A stretch of 64,000 bases of DNA. It comes from Actinomadura sp. DC4 (GTDB taxonomy: Bacteria; Actinomycetota; Actinomycetes; Streptosporangiales; Streptosporangiaceae). The translations under genes and the position numbers were made by a program. This document shows, one piece after another, positions 7,765-15,834 of the stretch. The notes below the pieces were generated by a model. That model was not told the DNA's origin. It searched no databases and saw only the letters and a program-made list of their open reading frames with translations. The DNA is taken from the NCBI RefSeq assembly GCF_030406325.1, contig NZ_JAUEQY010000005.1, positions 1 through 64,000 on the forward strand. The letters run 5' to 3'. How positions within the stretch are numbered: the stretch's first letter is position 1; each line of letters starts with the position of its first letter.

Positions 7765-8925
7765 GTGAGATACGTACGAGTGGTGGGCGGCGCGCTCGCC
7801 CTGGCCGTGGCCGCGGGTGTCGCGGCGTCGCCGCGGGCGACGGCCGCCACGGAGCGGCCCGGCCTGCGCCAGGTGCTCCAGCGGCTGACCGGCGAGGATG
7901 GGGCCCCGGGAGCGTTCGCCGAGGTCGAGGACCGGACCGGCCGCGCGGTACTCACCAGCGGGGTCGGGGACCTGAAGACCGGTGCGCCGATCCCGGGCGA
8001 CGGCAGGTTTCGGATCGGCAGCATGACCAAGCCGTACGTCGCGACCGTGGTGCTCCAGCTCGTCGGCGAGCACCGCGTCGCGCTGGACGCCCCGATCGAG
8101 CGCTACCTGCCGGGCCTGGTGCGCGGGAACGGCAACGACGGCCGCGAGATCACCGTACGGGAGATGCTCCAGCACACGAGCGGGCTGCCCGACTACCTGA
8201 TCTACCTCTCGTTCCCGGACCTCATCGCCCACCCGTACGCCCACTACGACCGTTCGGCCCTGCTGAGCCTCGCCCTCGGCCATCCCGCCCTGTTCCGGCC
8301 CGGCAAGGGCTGGAGCTACTCCAACACCGACTACCTGCTGGCCGGGCTGCTGATCGAGAAGGTGACCGGGCACCCGTACGGAGAGGAGATCCGGCGGCGC
8401 ATCCTGACGCCTCTCGGCCTGCGCGCGACGTCCGTCCCCGGCGACCGGACGACCATCCCCGGCCCGCACGCGCGCGGTTACGTGCGGCCCGACAACGGCA
8501 CGCCGGTCGTCGAGATGACGGAGTTCAACCCCTCGGTCGCCGCCGGGTCCGGCGACATGATCTCCAGCGGCGCGGACATGTCGCGGTTCTTCGACGCGCT
8601 CCTGCACGGGCGGCTGCTGCGCCCGGCGCAGCTCAGGGAGATGATGACGACGCGGGCGACCGGCGGCGCGGACGGGCGGGCGTACGGCCTGGGCCTGGAG
8701 AGCCGGTCGCTGCCGTGCGGCGGGGTGTACTGGGGGCACGGCGGCGACATCTTCGGGTTCGAGACGCTCGGCGGCGCGACCGTGGACGGACGGCGCGCGA
8801 CCGTCATGGTGAACCTCGACCCCGGTGGCACCGACGCCCAGGACGCCGACGCCACGGCCGCGATCGGCGCGGCGCTCTGCGACGGCCCGGCCGGCTACTC
8901 CGCCTCGTCCACCGGGCGCTTCTGA
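7765..8925 (+). CDS. Secreted serine hydrolase (class C beta-lactamase/DD-peptidase fold)
   Basis: The 386-aa protein has an N-terminal signal peptide (VVGGALALAVAAGVAASPRATAA). The serine beta-lactamase-like motifs are complete: SMTK (SxxK), YSN (in WSYSNTDYLLAG) and HGG in WGHGGDIFGFE. It probably acts on peptidoglycan peptides or related D-amino-acid substrates outside the cell; the exact substrate is unknown. The GTG at 7765 is chosen because GGGGAGGA lies about 7 nt upstream. Its 3' end overlaps the convergent lectin-fusion gene by 31 bp. Confidence 0.9.
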   Translation: MRYVRVVGGALALAVAAGVAASPRATAATERPGLRQVLQRLTGEDGAPGAFAEVEDRTGRAVLTSGVGDLKTGAPIPGDGRFRIGSMTKPYVATVVLQLVGEHRVALDAPIERYLPGLVRGNGNDGREITVREMLQHTSGLPDYLIYLSFPDLIAHPYAHYDRSALLSLALGHPALFRPGKGWSYSNTDYLLAGLLIEKVTGHPYGEEIRRRILTPLGLRATSVPGDRTTIPGPHARGYVRPDNGTPVVEMTEFNPSVAAGSGDMISSGADMSRFFDALLHGRLLRPAQLREMMTTRATGGADGRAYGLGLESRSLPCGGVYWGHGGDIFGFETLGGATVDGRRATVMVNLDPGGTDAQDADATAAIGAALCDGPAGYSASSTGRF

Positions 8926-10529
8926 ACCGCCGGGCGCGCCGGACGTGACGGGACCGCCGGGCGTGTCGGGACCGCCGGCCGGAGGGGGGACCCCGGCACG
9001 GCCGCCGACACCGGCCGCGTGGGTTTGGCGGGCACGGCAGGTACGGCGGGCACCGCGGGCCGCAGGGCCGACAACGGCTGCCCCAGCGGCTCCTTCCAGG
9101 GCCGGCCGCCCGCGGGGGCGGCCGGGGCGCTCCACAGCACCGTGCCGTCCGTGGCACGGAGGGCGACGCCGTCGTCCCCGACGCTGAGCACGCTGTCCGG
9201 GTGACGGCCCGTGTCCGTGGACCACACGGCGCGGGCCTCCCTGTCGTAGAGGGCGAGGTCTCCGTCCAGGTGGAGGACGCACCGGGCGGTGTCCAGCCCC
9301 TGTGTACCGGAGGACCACGCCGCGTGGCCGCCCTGGTTGTCATAGAGCACGAGGTTGCCGTCGTCCTGGTGCACGAAGGTGTAGCGCCCCGAGGGGGAGG
9401 TCAGGGACTGCCGGCCGAGCGTCTGCCCGGGGAGCATGCGGTCGCCGATCGCCGGCGGGCCGTCCGGCGCCGCCGCCTCGGCGGTGCCGGAGGACCAGAC
9501 CGCCGTACCGGCGAAGTCCTCCACCACGACGTCGCCGTCGTCGCGCACGATCAGCCGCGCGGCGAAACCGCCGGAGACGCCCGAGGCCCAGACCTGACGG
9601 CCACCGCCGTCGAAGAGGACCAGGCCCTCCTTCTCGCGCAGAGTGCAGAGCCGCGCGTTCGACGCGCAGGTGCCGGTCGCCCAGCGCGCCTCCAGCCGGG
9701 CGTTGTCGTACAGCACGAGGTTGCCGTCGTCCTGGTGGACGAAGACGTACCGGCCGGAGGGCGAGGTCAGGGACTGGCGCCGCAGCGCCTGCCCGACGCG
9801 CATCTCGTGCCCCTGCGCGAAGTCGCCGAGCCCGAAGGAGGGCGCCGGCGCGTCCGGCTCGTCATCCTCGTCCTCGTCCTCGCCTGGCAGCAGGAAGAAG
9901 TCGGTGAGCAGGCAGGCCACCTCGCCCCCCGCCGTACGGCCGACCCAGGTGGGGTAGAAGCCGTCGCCGCCTCCAGAGGAGAACGCGACCACGATCGGCT
10001 CGGACGCGTCGTCGGTCAGGACCACCGGGGCGACGTAGTCCTCGGCGCGTACGTCGAGGGCCTCCATCAGCCGGTCGAGGTAGACGTCGTGGTCGGCGCA
10101 GAGAGGCGCGATGTTCTGCACGTCGACGAAACCGCCGGTGCCGCCGTCGACGGGGTAGCCGAAGAACTCGTCGTCGCCCAGGCCGGACGGGTCCTGGCCC
10201 TCGTAGACCGCGAGCTCCCACGAGTCGACGGGCTCGTCGCGGATGACCAGGCGGGCCGCGGCGATCGTCGAGTGCTCACCCTCGGTGCCCTCGCCGAACA
10301 CGCCGAGGACGAGCACCAGCGGGTATCGGCCGGGCGGCACCCGCTGGACGAACCCGGAGGAGTCCTCCATGCCGGCGAACATGAACGGCTCACCGGCGAC
10401 GACCCGCCCGGACGGCAGCGACAGCTCGGTGCCGGTCCGCAGGCGGATCGTAACGGCGGTGTCACCCCACAGCGTGTGCCGCGTGCCGGGCACGAAGAGC
10501 CGCTCGAAGTCGGGGGCGGGCATGGGCAT
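8895..10529 (-). CDS. DUF4241 domain fused to bulb-lectin repeats
   Basis: The 544-aa protein has a DUF4241-type N-terminal region (about 60-230, with HSTIAAARLVIRDEPV and FYPTWVGRTAGGEVACLLTD) and then an acidic linker. Two B-lectin (mannose-binding bulb lectin) blocks follow, each with SLTSPSGRY followed by FVHQDDGNLVLYDN. The end is a Pro/Ala/Val-rich tail of repeated RPAVP-like words. B-lectin QxDxNxVxY motifs bind mannose in known members, and the HQDDGNLVLYD form keeps the pattern. No signal peptide is seen. ATG 10529 has AGGAG upstream. The role is unknown; the tail overlaps a convergent gene by 31 bp. Confidence 0.8.
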   Translation of the reverse strand: MPMPAPDFERLFVPGTRHTLWGDTAVTIRLRTGTELSLPSGRVVAGEPFMFAGMEDSSGFVQRVPPGRYPLVLVLGVFGEGTEGEHSTIAAARLVIRDEPVDSWELAVYEGQDPSGLGDDEFFGYPVDGGTGGFVDVQNIAPLCADHDVYLDRLMEALDVRAEDYVAPVVLTDDASEPIVVAFSSGGGDGFYPTWVGRTAGGEVACLLTDFFLLPGEDEDEDDEPDAPAPSFGLGDFAQGHEMRVGQALRRQSLTSPSGRYVFVHQDDGNLVLYDNARLEARWATGTCASNARLCTLREKEGLVLFDGGGRQVWASGVSGGFAARLIVRDDGDVVVEDFAGTAVWSSGTAEAAAPDGPPAIGDRMLPGQTLGRQSLTSPSGRYTFVHQDDGNLVLYDNQGGHAAWSSGTQGLDTARCVLHLDGDLALYDREARAVWSTDTGRHPDSVLSVGDDGVALRATDGTVLWSAPAAPAGGRPWKEPLGQPLSALRPAVPAVPAVPAKPTRPVSAAVPGSPLRPAVPTRPAVPSRPARPAVQKRPVDEAE

Positions 10530-10612
10530 GGCCACTCCTAGGGGAACGTCGAAGCGCGTTACCGGTGACACGTCGTGCGAGCCGCCGGGGGTTCTTGCGT
10601 CTTCGCGAGAGC

Positions 10613-11575
10613 CTAGTAACGGGTGCCGACAGGAGGGGGTACGGCGTCGAGCTCGGCCAGATCGGTATCGGTGAGGTCGACCCCGGCGGCCACGGTGTTC
10701 TCGTGGAGGTAGCGGCGCTTCTTCGTGCCGGGAATCGGGATGACGTGCTCGCCCTGGGAAAGCGTCCAGGCGATGGCGACCTGGGCCGGGGTCGCGCCGA
10801 GCCGCTCGGCGACCGTACGGGCGACGTCGACGATGCGGAGGTTCTGTTCCAGGACGTCTTCCTGGAACCTCGGCATCCGGCCGCGAAGGTCGCTCTCCTC
10901 AAAGCTCGCCTTCGTCACCGCGCCGGTGAGGAAGCCGCGGCCGAGGGGCGCGAACGGCACGAACGCCGCGCCGTTCGCGGCGCACCAGCCGACGACGTCA
11001 CCGGGGCCGTCGCCGTTCGCGGCGCCGAGCGCGTCGCGCGTCCACAGCGACAGCTCGGACTGGATCGCCGCGACCGGGTGCACGGCGTGCGCCTCCTCGG
11101 CCTGGGCGACGTCGACCTCCGACAGACCGAGATGGCGGACCTTGCCCTCGCCGACCAGCTCGGCCATGGCCCCCCACGTCTCGGTGAGCGGCACGTCGGG
11201 GTCGACGCGGTGCAGGTAGTAGAGGTCGATCGCGTCGGTACCGAGCCGGCGCAGGCTCGCCTCGACCGCCTCGCGTACGTGTCCGGGCGAGCCGTCGCGG
11301 ACCACCTCGCCCGTGCCGGGGTCGGTGACGAGGCCGACCTTGCTGCCGAGCACGGCCCGGTCGCGTACGCCCAGCAGGGCCTGGCCCACGAGCTCCTCGT
11401 TGTGCCCCGCGCCATAGACGTCGCTGGTGTCGAGGAACGTCACGCCGAGGTCGACGGCCTCCCTGATCAGCGCCACCGACGCGCGGTCGTCGCGCTCGGA
11501 CTCGGTGTAGGCCCAGCTCATGCCCATGCAGCCGAGACCGACCGCACCAACCCAGCTCTCCCCGAACTTCCTCAT
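10613..11575 (-). CDS. Aldo/keto reductase
   Basis: The 320-aa protein has the AKR (beta/alpha)8 features: GLGCMGMSWAY near the N-terminus, FLDTSDVYGAGHNEELVG, LGSKVGL, and the late NADPH-binding segment IPIPGTKKRRYLHEN. It is expected to reduce a carbonyl with NADPH in the cytosol; the substrate is not predictable. ATG 11575 has AAAGGAA 8 nt upstream, so an upstream in-frame extension is rejected. Length is normal. Monocistronic. Confidence 0.92.
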   Translation of the reverse strand: MRKFGESWVGAVGLGCMGMSWAYTESERDDRASVALIREAVDLGVTFLDTSDVYGAGHNEELVGQALLGVRDRAVLGSKVGLVTDPGTGEVVRDGSPGHVREAVEASLRRLGTDAIDLYYLHRVDPDVPLTETWGAMAELVGEGKVRHLGLSEVDVAQAEEAHAVHPVAAIQSELSLWTRDALGAANGDGPGDVVGWCAANGAAFVPFAPLGRGFLTGAVTKASFEESDLRGRMPRFQEDVLEQNLRIVDVARTVAERLGATPAQVAIAWTLSQGEHVIPIPGTKKRRYLHENTVAAGVDLTDTDLAELDAVPPPVGTRY

Positions 11576-11749
11576 GGCGGGGGTTCCTTTCGGATCGTGT
11601 CGGGCACCGCGTGACCCTCGCCGCGCCCAGGGTCGAAGCCTACGTCCCACCCGCCCCAGGCAGGAGCGCGAATTACCTGCCGTCTATCTCCTCGTGAAGC
11701 GCATCAGGGACAGTGCCGGGCGGCATCTGATCACTTACGCTTCTGCGAC

Positions 11750-12262
11750 ATGACGGCAGAGCCCCTCACCCCCCGGCAGGTGCGCGACGCGTTGGTCGCC
11801 CTCGGCATCGAGTCTCCCGAGGAGGTGAGCGAACAGGACTGGCCCGAGCTGACCGGCCGGCTGCTCGGTGCGGCGTTCGCGCAGCTGCGGCGCGAGGACC
11901 TGTCGGAGGACCTCGACGTCGCGACGGAGAACACCCGGATCGCCGCGGCGTACCAGGCGGTGACGGAGCCGCTGGGCGATCCGCGTACGGTCGCGTTCGA
12001 GTCGGCGTTCGCGGCGCTGCGTCACTTCCGGCTCGTCGTCGGCGCGCTGGACGTCGAGGAGCCGCTGATGACGGCGGCGACGCAGCTCCTGCAGCTCACG
12101 GCGATGGCGTGCGGGGTGGCCTTCCTGACCCCGAACCAGGTCCTGCTGTCGGAGGAGGAGCGTACGGCGACCGCCGAAGCCCTCAAGGAGGAGATCGACG
12201 AGACCTTCGGCTCCCTCCGCACCCTGGAGCGCACGGCGAAGAAGATGCTCCGCCCGGCATAG
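11750..12262 (+). CDS. Helical protein of unknown function
   Basis: The 170-aa protein is predicted to be almost fully helical and Ala/Leu/Glu-rich, with a basic C-terminal end. No recognised motif, signal peptide or membrane segment is seen. A -10 element TACGCT (11736-11741) lies 8 nt before the ATG, so the mRNA is probably leaderless. Codon use and GC skew are like the neighbours, so I think it is a real gene, but I do not recognise the family. Confidence 0.6.
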   Translation: MTAEPLTPRQVRDALVALGIESPEEVSEQDWPELTGRLLGAAFAQLRREDLSEDLDVATENTRIAAAYQAVTEPLGDPRTVAFESAFAALRHFRLVVGALDVEEPLMTAATQLLQLTAMACGVAFLTPNQVLLSEEERTATAEALKEEIDETFGSLRTLERTAKKMLRPA

Positions 12263-12266
12263 CCGG

Positions 12267-12322
12267 CACGGGCCACATCACGGGCCACATCACGGGCCAC
12301 ATCACGGGCCACATCACGGGCC
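12267..12322. repeat. Four tandem copies of a 12-bp repeat
   Basis: CACGGGCCACAT occurs four times in perfect tandem (12267-12314), followed by a partial copy. It lies just after the stop of the preceding gene and before the epimerase promoter. Such short perfect arrays change copy number by slippage; no function is evident. Confidence 0.9.
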
Positions 12323-12399
12323 TCGTCCGGCCGGGGAGGAGGCCGTCCCGGCGGGGTACGGGCGGCGGCTTGGGAAAACAGCACCTAGGCTTGCCCGAC

Positions 12400-13326
12400 A
12401 TGCGGACTCTCGTGACCGGCGGTGCCGGGTTCATCGGCTCACATGTGACGGATGCGTTCCTCGCCGGCGGGGACGAGGCGGTCGTCGTGGACAACGGCGG
12501 GCGGCCCGGGCGTCTCGATCCCTCGGTCCCGGTCTCCGTGGTCGACATCACCGACGGCGCCGCGCTCGCGTCGATCGTCGAGAGCGTACGGCCCGAGGTG
12601 ATCTGTCACCTCGCCGCGCAGATCGACGTACGGACCTCGGTCGAGTCGCCGGCGGTGGACGCGACGACCAACGTCGTCGGCACGGTCAACGTGCTGGAGG
12701 CCGCGCGCGCGATCGGGGCGCGGGTCGTGTTCGCCAGTACGGGCGGGGCCATCTACGGCGCCGGGGTGCGGGTGCCCTCCTCCGAGGACGAGCAGCCGGG
12801 GCCCGAGGCGCCGTACGGCACCGCGAAGTACTGCGCCGAGCAGTACCTCGCCCTCTACAACCGGCTGTACGGCACGACGCACGCGGCTCTGCGCCTGTCC
12901 AACGTCTACGGGCCGCGGCAGGACCCCACCGGCGAGGCCGGCGTCGTCGGGATCTTCTGCGGCAGGGCGCTGCGCGCCGAGCGGCCCACCGTCTATGGCG
13001 ACGGCACGCAGACCCGCGACTACGTCTACGTCGGCGACGTCGCCGAGGCCTTCCTCGCCGCCGCGCGCACCGGCAAGGCCGGCGTCTGGAACATCGGCAC
13101 CGGCCGGGAGACCAGCATCCTCGACCTCATCGACGTGGTCGGCAAGGCCGCCGGCCGCACGCTCGACCCGGAGTTCGCGCCGGCCCGTGCCGGTGAGGTG
13201 CTGCGCAGCGCCCTCACCGTCGACCGCGCGCGTGCCGATCTCGGCTGGACCGCACACACCGACCTGGCCGACGGCGTACGCGCGGTCTACGAGTGGATCG
13301 AGGCGGGCTCGCCCGATCGGCGATAG
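12400..13326 (+). CDS. NAD-dependent epimerase/dehydratase (GalE-like)
   Basis: The 308-aa extended SDR carries the NAD-binding glycine motif TGGAGFIGSHV and DxxD-type core VVDITDGAAL. It also has HLAAQIDVRTSVE, the active-site pair S/T and YxxxK (PYGTAKYCAEQYL), and RLSNVYGPRQDP. These resemble bacterial UDP-glucose 4-epimerases. It probably interconverts nucleotide sugars for cell-surface glycans. ATG 12400 follows a TAGGCT -10 (12386-12391) by 8 nt, so it is probably leaderless. It ends at an unusual hairpin. The exact sugar substrate is not predictable. Confidence 0.88.
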   Translation: MRTLVTGGAGFIGSHVTDAFLAGGDEAVVVDNGGRPGRLDPSVPVSVVDITDGAALASIVESVRPEVICHLAAQIDVRTSVESPAVDATTNVVGTVNVLEAARAIGARVVFASTGGAIYGAGVRVPSSEDEQPGPEAPYGTAKYCAEQYLALYNRLYGTTHAALRLSNVYGPRQDPTGEAGVVGIFCGRALRAERPTVYGDGTQTRDYVYVGDVAEAFLAAARTGKAGVWNIGTGRETSILDLIDVVGKAAGRTLDPEFAPARAGEVLRSALTVDRARADLGWTAHTDLADGVRAVYEWIEAGSPDRR

Positions 13327-13332
13327 CACCCT

Positions 13333-13386
13333 TTGACAAAGCGGAACCTCGCTCCGTATCTTTACCGGAGCGAGGTTCCGTTTTTG
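13333..13386 (+). promoter_or_regulatory. Promoter embedded in a 15-bp perfect hairpin
   Basis: TTGACA (13333-13338) and TATCTT (13357-13362) with an 18-bp spacer form a good promoter. The spacer holds CGGAACCTCGCTCCG (13342-13356), perfectly inverted at 13366-13380, with the -10 in the loop. TTTTTG follows the stem. In RNA from the upstream gene the same element would be an intrinsic terminator; in DNA it would be a repressor operator over the promoter. Confidence 0.65.
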
Positions 13387-13403
13387 TCATTGGGAGGCCC
13401 ATC

Positions 13404-14333
13404 ATGAGTGAACCCACCCCTGTCCTCTCGGTCGGCCCGGTGGTGCTGCCGGCGCCCGGCCGCGCCGTCGACCTCCAGGTACGCGTCTCCGCGCCCGTCA
13501 CCGGAGACGAGCTGCCGATCATCCTGCTCTCGCACGGCCAAGGACCCTCGAACCACCTGTCCTCACTGCACGGCTACGCCCCGCTCGCCGACTACTGGGC
13601 GGCCAACGGCTTCGTCGTCATCCAGCCCACCCACCTGAGTTCGAGGACGCTGCACCTGGACCCCGGCGACCCCGAGGCCCCTCTGTACTGGCGTTCGCGC
13701 GCCCAGGACATGACGCGCGTTCTCGATGGGCTCGACGCGATCGAGGCCGCCGTCCCGCAGCTCGGCGGGCGGCTCGACCCGGGCAGGGTCGCCGTGGCCG
13801 GTCACTCGATGGGCGGGCACACCGCGAGCCTGCTGCTGGGCGCCCGGCTCACCGACCCCGCCGACGGAACCGAGGTCGACCTCGCCGAGCCCCGCATCAG
13901 GGCGGGCGTTCTCCTCGCCGCGCCGGGCAGAGGCGGCGACGCCGTCACCCAGGCCGTGGTCGAGAACTACTCCTTCTTCCTGACCACGGACTTCACCAAG
14001 ATGACCACACCCGCGCTCGTGGTCGCCGGCGACGACGACCCCTCGCCCCACCTGACGGTCCGCGGCCCGGAGTGGCACGCCGACCCGTACCATCTCGCCC
14101 CGGCCCCCAAGACCCTGCTCACGCTGTTCGGCGCCGGGCACGGTCTCGGCGGCGTCTCCGGCTACGACGTCGCCGAGACCACCGACGAGAACCCCGAGCG
14201 CGTCGCCGCCGTGCGACGGCTCACCTGGGCCTACCTCCGCAGCGAGCTCTACCCCGCAGACCCCGCCTGGCAGGCGGCGCAGGACGCGCTGACGACGGGT
14301 CCCGAGGCGTTCGGGAGGGTCGAGGCCAAGTGA
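13404..14333 (+). CDS. Alpha/beta hydrolase (chlorophyllase/dienelactone-hydrolase-like)
   Basis: The 309-aa protein shows an N-terminal beta-sheet lead-in and ILLSHGQGPS (oxyanion region). The nucleophile elbow GHSMGG (in VAGHSMGGHTASLLLG) is followed by VVAGDDDPS with an acidic residue and a late GAGHGLGG histidine. The catalytic triad is therefore Ser/Asp/His. No signal peptide, so it is cytosolic. ATG 13404 has GGGAGG upstream and lies about 35 nt after a likely promoter inside a hairpin operator. The substrate is unknown; an ester or lactone is likely. Confidence 0.85.
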   Translation: MSEPTPVLSVGPVVLPAPGRAVDLQVRVSAPVTGDELPIILLSHGQGPSNHLSSLHGYAPLADYWAANGFVVIQPTHLSSRTLHLDPGDPEAPLYWRSRAQDMTRVLDGLDAIEAAVPQLGGRLDPGRVAVAGHSMGGHTASLLLGARLTDPADGTEVDLAEPRIRAGVLLAAPGRGGDAVTQAVVENYSFFLTTDFTKMTTPALVVAGDDDPSPHLTVRGPEWHADPYHLAPAPKTLLTLFGAGHGLGGVSGYDVAETTDENPERVAAVRRLTWAYLRSELYPADPAWQAAQDALTTGPEAFGRVEAK

Positions 14334-14340
14334 CCGGGGT

Positions 14341-15834
14341 CTACCGCCGGATCCGGTAGTGGTAGCCGTGCGAGCGCACGAAGCCCGCGCGACCGTACAG
14401 CGCCCCGGCCGGAGCGTTGCCGTCCTCGACCTGGAGGTACAGCCGGGTCGCGCCCTGGGCCAGCGCCCACCGCGCGCCCGCGCCGAGGACCTCCGTCGCG
14501 ACGCCCCGCCCGCGGCACTCCGGCCGGGTCGCCATCGCGAACACCCCCGCCCAGCCTGAGTCGGCGGCGAACAGTCCCATCCCCGCCGCCCGGCCGTCGC
14601 GCGTCGCGCTGATGAAACCGGCGGGCGCGGCGATGCGGGAGATCACCTTCTCCCCGATCAGCGCGCTGTCGGTGTGTTCGTCCAGCTCGGCGAAGGTCGT
14701 CAGCCAGTCCGCCCGCTCGCGGAGTTCGGCGGAGCCCTCGCGGGTCGCCGCCACGACATCGGCGGTGGACGCGGTCAGCACGGACGTCGGCGCGTCGACG
14801 ACGTAACCCCGGTCGGCCAGGCGCGCGTCCAGCTCCGCGTGCGCCGGGCCGCCGAGCTGCACCATCGCCGGCCGGCCGCGGGAACGGTAGAACGCCTCCA
14901 GGTGCTCGATCGAGGCCTCCGAGACGGGGACGGCCGAGTTCGACCGCCGCCGCCCCACGCCCGGCGTGTGCCGCAGCAGCCAGCCCGCCTCCTCCCGTAC
15001 GCTCCCGGCCGGCCAGGCCGCGAACGCCCGGCGTTCGATCGCGCGGACCTCCGACGACGCGTACGCCGCGACGACCCCGCCGACCAGGCCGGCGAGCGTC
15101 TCCTGGTCGCGCGGCCGCGCGGGCTCGTACTCGGTGACGCCCACCCCCGCGATCTCGAAACGGTCCGCCAGGGCGGCGACCATCTCGATCACCTGGCCGG
15201 GCGTCAGGCCGCCCGGCTCGGGCGTGCCGACCGAGGCGAAGGTCTCCGGATCGAGCACGTCGAGGTCGAGGTGGACGTACACCGCGTCCGCGTCGCCGAC
15301 CGCCGCGACCAGCGCGTCCGGGTCCGCCACGATCGGCAGGCCCTCGGCCTCGGCGTAGGCGCGCTCGGCCGGGTCGAGCGCCCGTACGCCGGCGAGCACG
15401 ACCTGCCCCGGACGCAGCGGCCGGTCCGGGACGAGCCCGGCCGGCCCCTCGCCGAGCAGCGTGCGCAGCACCATGCCGTGGAACGCGCCGGACGGCGAGG
15501 ACGCGGGCGTGTTGAGGTCCCCGTGCGCGTCGAACCACACGACCGCCAGCCGGTCGCCGTACCGGCGCAGGGCCGCGGCGACCGGCGCCAGCTCGACGCC
15601 GCAGTCGCCGCCGGCGACGAACACGGGCCGCCCGCGCGTACGGCCGAGGGCGGCCCGGACGTTCGCGGCGTTGGCCGCGAAGGCCGCGTCGCCGGCCGCG
15701 TCCGCGACCTCCACCCGCTCGGCGGTCCCGGGGACCAGGCCGGCGAGCAGCCGCGCGCCCTCACGCAGCCGGTGCGCGGTCACCGCACCCGAACCCCGCC
15801 ACTGGGGCACCTCCACGACCGCGAGATCGGTCAC
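14341..15834 (-). CDS. Arginase-family ureohydrolase fused to GNAT acetyltransferase
   Basis: The 497-aa single reading frame has two domains. Residues 1-262 are arginase/agmatinase-like, with DAHGDLNTP (102-110) and HLDLDVLDP (188-196). The first metal-ligand motif is GGDC (75-78) where classical arginases have GGDH. Residues about 265-497 are a GNAT acetyltransferase beginning AFAAWPAGSVREEAGWLLRH and ending with the acetyl-CoA loop ECRGRGVATEVL. The GTG start overlaps the stop of the upstream oxidoreductase (GTGA). It may link guanidino hydrolysis and N-acetylation, but the substrate is unknown. Confidence 0.85.
   Translation of the reverse strand: MTDLAVVEVPQWRGSGAVTAHRLREGARLLAGLVPGTAERVEVADAAGDAAFAANAANVRAALGRTRGRPVFVAGGDCGVELAPVAAALRRYGDRLAVVWFDAHGDLNTPASSPSGAFHGMVLRTLLGEGPAGLVPDRPLRPGQVVLAGVRALDPAERAYAEAEGLPIVADPDALVAAVGDADAVYVHLDLDVLDPETFASVGTPEPGGLTPGQVIEMVAALADRFEIAGVGVTEYEPARPRDQETLAGLVGGVVAAYASSEVRAIERRAFAAWPAGSVREEAGWLLRHTPGVGRRRSNSAVPVSEASIEHLEAFYRSRGRPAMVQLGGPAHAELDARLADRGYVVDAPTSVLTASTADVVAATREGSAELRERADWLTTFAELDEHTDSALIGEKVISRIAAPAGFISATRDGRAAGMGLFAADSGWAGVFAMATRPECRGRGVATEVLGAGARWALAQGATRLYLQVEDGNAPAGALYGRAGFVRSHGYHYRIRR

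Noticed and set aside
12267-12322. A riboswitch or operator in the 12-bp repeat
   Set aside because: The array is a simple slippage-type direct repeat without inverted symmetry or a conserved aptamer-like fold.
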